This document shows, piece by piece, positions 58,821 through 64,000 of a stretch of 64,000 nt of DNA. A program made the translations under genes and the position numbers. Under the pieces are notes generated by a model. That model ran no database searches and was not told where the DNA came from. It saw only the letters and a program-made list of their open reading frames with translations. Numbering within the stretch: position 1 is the stretch's first letter; each line of letters begins with the position of its first letter. Origin of the DNA: Pseudomonas koreensis. Lineage in GTDB: Bacteria > Pseudomonadota > Gammaproteobacteria > Pseudomonadales > Pseudomonadaceae. The stretch lies in the NCBI RefSeq assembly GCF_012986595.1, contig NZ_JAAQYM010000002.1, forward strand, positions 434,001 through 498,000, in the 5' to 3' direction.

Positions 58821-58872
58821 TAAACAACGGGCCGGGGTGGTCTTGTAACGAAGGGGGCGGGTTTTGTCACCA
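58821..58872 (-). promoter_or_regulatory. AGE-gene promoter with the gtsA-type bipartite motif
   Basis: TAAACA at 58821, TAACGAAGGG at 58846-58855 and GTCACCA at 58866-58872, block for block as at gtsA. It indicates a common regulator. Confidence 0.6.
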
Positions 58873-58898
58873 GCCAGTGACATAGGTCAGAAGTGAAA

Positions 58899-58992
58899 CT
58901 GTGGCGAGGGAGCTTGCTCCCGCTGTGGCGCGACGCGGCACCCAAAAGACGGCCTGCTGCGCAGTCCAGCGGGAGCAAGCTCCCTCGCCACA
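58899..58992. repeat. REP inverted pair downstream of gtrS
   Basis: CTGTGGCGAGGGAGCTTGCTCC and its inverse ending CCTCGCCACAG. It lies 9 bp after the stop of gtrS and close to the AGE promoter. Confidence 0.92.
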
Positions 58993-59001
58993 GGGGTGGT
59001 A

Positions 59002-60471
59002 TCAGTCAACACTGCGCGGCAATTGCAACGTCACCCGCAACCCACCCTCACGCAAATTCTGCAACGTCACCTCACCGCCATGGCTGTGGGCAATGTTGCG
59101 TGCAATCCCGAGGCCGAGCCCGTAACCCTGCTGCTGCCCCGCCAAGCGAAAGTGCGGCTCGAACACCTGCTCCAACCGTTGCTCCGGCACACCCGGGCCT
59201 TCATCGTCGACGTGCAGGACAAACGCGCGCTCATCGTCGTCGATGTACAGATGCGCGTTTTGTCCGTACTTCAACGCGTTGTCGATCAGGTTGCCGATGC
59301 AGCGTTTCAACGCCAAAGGCTTGCCCGGATACGCCGCCAGTGCCTTGCCTTGCTGGGTCACGCGGCCATTGCCGTTGGGCGCCAGATACGGCTCTACCAG
59401 ACAGTCGAGCACATGGTTCAGGTCCACCGGCTCGATGTTCTCGTGGATGTCGGTGTCTTTCACGCACTGCAGCGCGCCTTTGACCAGCAGCTCCAGCTCA
59501 TCCAGATCGCGGCCGAACTTGGCTTGCAGCTTCTCGTCTTCGAGCAGCTCGACGCGCAAACGCAGGCGAGTGATCGGCGTGCGCAGGTCATGGGAAATCG
59601 CGCTGAACAACTGGCTGCGCTCGGTCAGGTAACGGCTGATGCGCTCGCGCATGGTGTTGAACGCACGGCCCACTTCCACCACTTCACTGCCGCCGCCCTC
59701 GGCCACCGGTTCGACGTCGGCACCCAGCGACAGATCCCGCGCCGCCCGCGCCAGACGCTTGAGCGGCCGACTCTGCCAGTGCACCAGCAGGCCGATGAAC
59801 AACAGCAGAAAGCCGCTGGTGAGGACAATGAACCACACCTGCTGCGCCGGCAGGCCTTGCTCTTCAAGGCTGGTGTAGGGCTCGGGCAACAGCGATGCGA
59901 TGTACAGCCATTCGCCCGGGGCCATTTGAATCTGGGTGACCAGCACCGGCGGGTTCACCGGTTCCAGGGTCAGCGCGTAATGCGCCCAGGAACGTGGCAG
60001 TTCGTCGAGTTTCAGTCCGGCGTTGAAGATCCGCAGGTCTTCGGGGCTGACGAAGGTCACCGAGATATCGGCGTCATGGCCCAGCGACTGACGCAGCACC
60101 TCGTCCACCGCTTGAATCACCGCGGCCTTGCGCGGAGTAATCGGCAGCACGTCCATGCCCAGCGGCTTGTCGTTGAGCGTGACCACGAAACGGGTGCCGC
60201 CCATGCTGCGCAACTGATCGAGCACCAGCGGCCGGTACGCCACCGGCAGTGAACGGAAATAGCTGACGCTGGCGGTCATCGAATGGGCGAGGCTGCGGGC
60301 GCTGGTGACCAGACCTTCGAGCTGAGTCGCGCGCAATTGCGAGACCCAGATCACGCTCGACAAGGTCTGCGCGAACAGCACCGCCAACAAGGTCAGCAGG
60401 AGCATCCGCCCCAGCAGCGAACGCGGCACCGGCACTTTGCTGGCGAGCCGGCGCAGCGACTCAGTGACCAT
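59002..60471 (-). CDS. gtrS: Glucose-responsive sensor kinase GtrS (GltS)
   Basis: 489 residues. TM1 (LLGRMLLLTLLAVLFAQTL) and TM2 (VWFIVLTSGFLLLFIGLLVHW) enclose a periplasmic domain of about 150 residues that in P. aeruginosa senses 2-ketogluconate and 6-phosphogluconate. HAMP follows (RPLKRLARAARDLSLG). Phospho-His is in LFSAISHDLRTPITRLRLR, N box in CIGNLIDNALKYG, G box in GYGLGLGIARNIAHSHGG. It overlaps gltR (stop 60461) at its start; I prefer ATG 60471 over 60507. It probably phosphorylates GltR. Confidence 0.92.
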   Translation of the reverse strand: MVTESLRRLASKVPVPRSLLGRMLLLTLLAVLFAQTLSSVIWVSQLRATQLEGLVTSARSLAHSMTASVSYFRSLPVAYRPLVLDQLRSMGGTRFVVTLNDKPLGMDVLPITPRKAAVIQAVDEVLRQSLGHDADISVTFVSPEDLRIFNAGLKLDELPRSWAHYALTLEPVNPPVLVTQIQMAPGEWLYIASLLPEPYTSLEEQGLPAQQVWFIVLTSGFLLLFIGLLVHWQSRPLKRLARAARDLSLGADVEPVAEGGGSEVVEVGRAFNTMRERISRYLTERSQLFSAISHDLRTPITRLRLRVELLEDEKLQAKFGRDLDELELLVKGALQCVKDTDIHENIEPVDLNHVLDCLVEPYLAPNGNGRVTQQGKALAAYPGKPLALKRCIGNLIDNALKYGQNAHLYIDDDERAFVLHVDDEGPGVPEQRLEQVFEPHFRLAGQQQGYGLGLGIARNIAHSHGGEVTLQNLREGGLRVTLQLPRSVD

Positions 60472-61192
60472 TGCCGGCAACCACATTGGCTGCCAGTTGG
60501 TAGCCACTGCCGCGCACGGTGCGGATCAGGCGTGGCGGTTTTTCGGTGTCGCGCAGGCGCTGGCGCAAGCGACTGACGGCCATGTCGACGATGCGGTCGA
60601 GCGGCATCAGGTCACGGCCACGGGTGGCGTTGCCGATGGTGTCGCGGTCGAGGATTTCCTGGGGATGGTCGAGGAACAGCTTCAGCAGCGCGAAGTCGGC
60701 GCCGGAGAGAATCACTTCCTCGCCGTCGGTGTGGAACAGCCGATGGCTGACCATGTCCAGTCGCCACTCGTCGAAGGCCAGCACTTCACTGCCACTGCGC
60801 TCCTGACCGAACTGCGCACGACGCAGCAACGCCTTGATCCGCGCTTGCAGTTCGCGCGGGCTGAAGGGTTTGCCGAGGTAGTCGTCAGCGCCAAGCTCCA
60901 GACCGATCACCCGGTCGGCTTCGTCGGAACTGGCGGTGAGCATGATGATTGGCACTTGCGCCTGACGCGGATGCTGGCGCACCCAACGACACAGGCTGAA
61001 ACCGTCCTCGTCGGGCAGCATCACATCGAGGATCACCAGATCGCTGGGCGCCTCGTTGAGGGCCTGGCGGAAACTGGCGCCATCGGCCGTGGCCCGCACC
61101 TGAAACCCGGCGCGGGTCAGGTAGGTTTCCAGCAACTCGCGTATTTCCTGGTCGTCATCGACCAACAATATCGACTTGTTGACTGAGCTCAC
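60461..61192 (-). CDS. gltR: OmpR-type response regulator GltR
   Basis: 243 residues. Receiver at 1-115: ILLVDDDQEIRELLETYL (acidic pair), VILDVMLPDEDGFSL with the phospho-Asp, MLTAS, and YLGKPFSPREL with the Lys. The OmpR winged HTH is at about 130-235 (LRLVSHRLFHTDGEEVILSGADFALLKLFL-like, ending in RTVRGSGYQLA). The start is GTG 61192, preceded by AAGGA; the longer frame to 61468 crosses a REP pair. It is the regulator of glucose uptake genes; the operator motif at gtsA/AGE is a natural target. Its leader has AACAACAA at 61203-61215. Confidence 0.92.
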   Translation of the reverse strand: MSSVNKSILLVDDDQEIRELLETYLTRAGFQVRATADGASFRQALNEAPSDLVILDVMLPDEDGFSLCRWVRQHPRQAQVPIIMLTASSDEADRVIGLELGADDYLGKPFSPRELQARIKALLRRAQFGQERSGSEVLAFDEWRLDMVSHRLFHTDGEEVILSGADFALLKLFLDHPQEILDRDTIGNATRGRDLMPLDRIVDMAVSRLRQRLRDTEKPPRLIRTVRGSGYQLAANVVAGNGH

Positions 61193-61202
61193 TTCGAAGG
61201 CA

Positions 61203-61215
61203 TCCTTGTTGTTGG
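61203..61215 (-). promoter_or_regulatory. Possible Hfq/Crc (CA) motif at gltR
   Basis: Minus strand CCAACAACAAGGA, a match to AAnAAnAA that overlaps the AAGGA ribosome-binding site of gltR. Confidence 0.5.
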
Positions 61216-61263
61216 AATTGGGGCGGATTATGCCTGAGCAAAAACAGATGGCGTACGAGCTTT

Positions 61264-61383
61264 TGTGGCGAGGGAGCTTGCTCCAGCTGGGCTGCGAAGC
61301 GGCCCGATGTTCTTTCAATGACATCGAGCTTGCCGAAGTTACGACTGCTGCGCAGTCGAGCGGGAGCAAGCTCCCTCGCCACA
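61264..61383. repeat. REP inverted pair between glk and gltR
   Basis: TGTGGCGAGGGAGCTTGCTCC and its inverse ending CCTCGCCACA. It lies within the edd-glk-gltR-gtrS transcription unit, 7 bp after glk. Confidence 0.9.
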
Positions 61384-61389
61384 GGTGAC

Positions 61390-62355
61390 TTATTTCACCA
61401 CAAGAGTGGATTGCTCCAGTGCCACGCCGGCACCGACAAGCCCGGAATACGGCGCCGTTACCAGCCACACCGGAATGCCCTTGAAGTAATCGCTCATGCA
61501 GCCCTTGTCAGCGAAGCTGCGAGCAAAACCGCTTTCGAGGAAGAAGTCGGCAAAGCGCGGAATCACCCCGCCAACGATATACACCCCGCCGCGTCCACCG
61601 GTGGTCAGCACGTTGTTGCCCGCCACACGGCCGAGCCAGCAGCAGAACTGCTCCAGCACTTCCAGGGCAATCGGGTCACCCGCCAATCCTGCAGCGGTGA
61701 TCGATTCCGGGGTATCCAGCGTCGGCACATGCCCGTCCACCGCGCAGATCGCCCGGTAAACCCGGGGCAAACCACCGCCACTCAACGCAGTTTCCGCGCT
61801 GACATGGCCGATTTCGTTGTGGATGTGCTGCCACAGCTGCGTTTCACGCGGGCTGCTCAGCGGCAGATCGACATGACCGCCCTCCCCCGGCAATGCCGCG
61901 AAACGGCCCTCGCCAAGATCAAGCAGGGTGCCGACGCCAAGGCCGGTGCCCGGGCCGATCACCACCGCCGGACGCAACGGCTCCGGCGTGCCTTCGCAGA
62001 CCACGCGGAATTCGTCGGGCTGCAAACGGGTCATGCCCAGCGCCATCGCCGAGAAGTCGTTGATCAGCAGCAGTTGCTCGACCTGCAAGGTCTGGCAGAA
62101 CGCCGTGCGGCTCAGGCGCCAGTGGTTGTTGGTGAACTTGAATTCATCACCACTCACGGGGCCGGCCACCGACAGGCACACCGAACCGATCGAACCCGGC
62201 GCCAGACCGAGGCCGCTCAGATAGAGGCTGATCGCCTCCTCCGGGCCGGCATGGTCGGCCGTGGCCAGCACTTGAACCGATTCCAGTTGCTGATCTTTCC
62301 ACAACGCGAACCGCGCGTTGGTGCCTCCGATGTCACCGACCAAAGCCAGTTTCAA
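61390..62355 (-). CDS. glk: Glucokinase
   Basis: Phosphorylates glucose to glucose-6-phosphate in the cytoplasm. 321 residues, the E. coli Glk type. [15 protein letters not shown] (phosphate 1), [20 protein letters not shown] (catalytic Asp), [14 protein letters not shown] (phosphate 2), [11 protein letters not shown], and [11 protein letters not shown] (adenosine). It overlaps edd by 4 bp (ATGA), which indicates translational coupling. Confidence 0.96.
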   Translation of the reverse strand: MKLALVGDIGGTNARFALWKDQQLESVQVLATADHAGPEEAISLYLSGLGLAPGSIGSVCLSVAGPVSGDEFKFTNNHWRLSRTAFCQTLQVEQLLLINDFSAMALGMTRLQPDEFRVVCEGTPEPLRPAVVIGPGTGLGVGTLLDLGEGRFAALPGEGGHVDLPLSSPRETQLWQHIHNEIGHVSAETALSGGGLPRVYRAICAVDGHVPTLDTPESITAAGLAGDPIALEVLEQFCCWLGRVAGNNVLTTGGRGGVYIVGGVIPRFADFFLESGFARSFADKGCMSDYFKGIPVWLVTAPYSGLVGAGVALEQSTLVVK

Positions 62356-64000
62356 TTAAGCGTCTCCAGGGCAGAAGTGAAGGCGCTGGCGCCCTGCTCC
62401 GCCGAGCTGAAGGCCAAACGCATGAAGCCAAACAGTTCGCGGCCGCTGCCGATGTTGTTGCCCAACAGGCCTTTGGCGGGTTCGCGCGCTGCAAATTCGG
62501 CGGCGTCGACCTTGAGTTCCAAAGTGCCTTTGACGCCATCGACGCGGATGATATCGCCCTCTTGCACCCGCGCCAAAGCACCACCGACATAAGCTTCAGG
62601 GCTGACGTGGATCGCCGCCGGGATTTTCCCCGACGCGCCGGACATGCGCCCGTCGGTGACCAGCGCGACTTTGAAGCCGCGATCCTGCAGCACGCCGAGG
62701 AACGGCGTCATCTTGTGCAGCTCGGGCATGCCGTTGGAGCGCGGGCCCTGGAAGCGCATGACTGCGACAAAATCTTTTTCCAGCAAACCGGCCTTGAACG
62801 CATCGGCCAGGTCCTGCTGATCCTGGAACACCATGGCCGGTGCTTCGACGATCTGGTTCTCCAGCGCTACGGCGGAAACTTTCATCACGCCGCGCCCGAG
62901 GTTGCCTTCCATCACTCGCAAGCCGCCCTCGGCCGAGAACGCACGAGCCACAGGACGCAGGATGTTTTCGTCGAGGCTTTCGATCGGGCCTTCGCGCCAC
63001 ACCAGCTCGCCGTTATCGAGGAACGGCTCTTTGGTGTAGCGGCTCAGACCATGGCCGAGCACGGTGTTGACGTCTTCGTGCAGCAGACCGGCTTCGAGCA
63101 GTTCGCGGATCAGGAACGACATGCCGCCCGCCGCCTGGAAGTGGTTGATGTCGGCTTTGCCGTTCGGGTAGACGTGGCTCAGGGTCGGCACGACTTCGGA
63201 GAGGTCGGCCATGTCCTGCCAGGTCAACTGGATGCCTGCGGCCATGGCAATCGCCGGCATGTGCAGGGTGTGGTTGGTCGAGCCGCCGGTGGCGTGCAGC
63301 GCGACGATCGAGTTGACCAGCGCCTTCTCGTCGACGATTTCGCCGATCGGCATGAAGTTGCCGTTCTGTTTGGTCAGGCGCGTGACCTGATGCGCGGCTT
63401 CGCGGGTCAGGGCATCGCGCAGCGGCGTGTTCGGGTTGACGAAAGACGCGCCCGGCAAGTGCAGGCCCATGACTTCCATCAGCAACTGGTTGGTGTTGGC
63501 GGTGCCGTAGAAGGTGCAGGTGCCCGGGCTGTGGTAGGACTTCATCTCCGATTCCAGCAGCTCTTCGCGGGTCGCCTTGCCTTCGGCGTATTTCTGCCGC
63601 ACGTCGGCTTTTTCCTTGTTGGAAATCCCCGAAACCATCGGTCCGCCCGGGACGAAGATCGTCGGCAGATGGCCGAAGCGCAGCGACCCCATCATCAGGC
63701 CCGGCACGATCTTGTCGCAGATGCCGAGCATCAGCGCGCCGTCGAACATGTTGTGCGACAGCGCCACCGCCGTGGACATGGCGATCACTTCGCGGCTCGG
63801 CAGGCTCAGCTCCATGCCCGGCTCGCCCTGGGTCACGCCATCGCACATCGCCGGCGTACCACCGGCGAACTGGCCGACCGAGCCGATTTCGCGCAGAGCG
63901 TTCTTGATCTGTTGCGGGAACACTTCGTACGGCTGGTGCGCCGAGAGCATGTCGTTATACGAAGAAACAATGGCGATGTTCGCCGAGTTCATCATCCGCA
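62352..64000 (-). CDS. edd: 6-Phosphogluconate dehydratase, 5' end outside window
   Basis: Converts 6-phosphogluconate to KDPG. The window holds the last 549 codons of an enzyme of about 608; the frame is open to base 64000. An in-frame ATG at 63995 is not the real start, because the N-terminal part of IlvD/Edd proteins is missing. [54 protein letters not shown] shows the [Fe-S] Cys positions, [15 protein letters not shown] and [23 protein letters not shown] the C-terminal signature. First gene of edd-glk-gltR-gtrS. Confidence 0.96.
   Translation of the reverse strand, partial: RMMNSANIAIVSSYNDMLSAHQPYEVFPQQIKNALREIGSVGQFAGGTPAMCDGVTQGEPGMELSLPSREVIAMSTAVALSHNMFDGALMLGICDKIVPGLMMGSLRFGHLPTIFVPGGPMVSGISNKEKADVRQKYAEGKATREELLESEMKSYHSPGTCTFYGTANTNQLLMEVMGLHLPGASFVNPNTPLRDALTREAAHQVTRLTKQNGNFMPIGEIVDEKALVNSIVALHATGGSTNHTLHMPAIAMAAGIQLTWQDMADLSEVVPTLSHVYPNGKADINHFQAAGGMSFLIRELLEAGLLHEDVNTVLGHGLSRYTKEPFLDNGELVWREGPIESLDENILRPVARAFSAEGGLRVMEGNLGRGVMKVSAVALENQIVEAPAMVFQDQQDLADAFKAGLLEKDFVAVMRFQGPRSNGMPELHKMTPFLGVLQDRGFKVALVTDGRMSGASGKIPAAIHVSPEAYVGGALARVQEGDIIRVDGVKGTLELKVDAAEFAAREPAKGLLGNNIGSGRELFGFMRLAFSSAEQGASAFTSALETLN

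Noticed and set aside
532..61383. CRISPR array
   Set aside because: The repeats are dispersed inverted pairs, not regularly spaced direct repeats, and no cas gene is present.
61193..61468. Upstream extension of GltR to 335 residues
   Set aside because: The extra part is translated REP sequence; a receiver domain starts directly at GTG 61192 with AAGGA upstream.

Overview
The window is chromosomal DNA from a GC-rich gammaproteobacterium, almost certainly a Pseudomonas of the fluorescens group. The evidence is the hexose cluster (edd-glk-gltR-gtrS / gtsABCD-oprB / hexR-zwf-pgl-eda), the fadD2-fadD1 pair divergent from an alpha/beta hydrolase and a PhaJ-like hydratase, Pseudomonas-typical families (DUF2025, PA2169-type bundle, PACE exporters, OprB), and about 20 inverted REP pairs between genes. 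I saw no tRNA, rRNA, CRISPR array, transposase or phage gene. Genes are intact except the two cut by the window edges.

Layout. 1-9.7 kb: end of a glutamine-amidotransferase-like gene with a coupled monooxygenase, DUF2025, a glycerophosphodiesterase, a PepSY protein, a GAF histidine kinase, a coiled-coil protein, a chemoreceptor, a ZntB-type transporter and a PiT phosphate transporter. 9.7-20 kb: LysR/SDR pair, PACE/LysR pair, a three-gene ECF42 sigma operon (SnoaL-like, YciI-like, sigma), three small enzymes, a 38-aa membrane protein, a GyrI-like protein, a LysE exporter and alaC. 20-23.5 kb: gluconate module gntP-gntK/gntR with three candidate GntR operators. 23.6-30.8 kb: a second LysR/PACE pair, an MFS transporter, a Gln/Ala/Thr-rich protein, a BdlA-like PAS chemoreceptor and a LysR/GST pair. 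30.8-37.6 kb: a FecI-like sigma factor coupled to an orphan ProX-type binding protein, a PhnD-like protein, a desaturase, small proteins, yihY-def and CsbD. 37.6-46.3 kb: fatty-acid activation genes, a PhaJ-like hydratase, and assorted enzymes. 46.4-64 kb: glucose uptake, phosphorylation and Entner-Doudoroff catabolism.

How it fits together. OprB and GtsABCD import glucose, Glk phosphorylates it, Zwf, Pgl, Edd and Eda take it to pyruvate and glyceraldehyde-3-phosphate, and GntP/GntK bring gluconate in at 6-phosphogluconate. HexR, GltR/GtrS and GntR are the local regulators. Many of these genes carry an AAnAAnAA-like leader next to the start, as expected for Hfq/Crc catabolite repression.

Most interesting observations: a 168-bp MITE-like element with 19-bp terminal inverted repeats and 9-bp target duplications that carries a REP pair and splits the bidirectional terminator after fadD1; an identical-spacing promoter motif shared by gtsA and the AGE-family isomerase gene; a sigma factor translationally coupled to an osmolyte-type binding protein; and a possible attenuator or small RNA between gntR and gntK.
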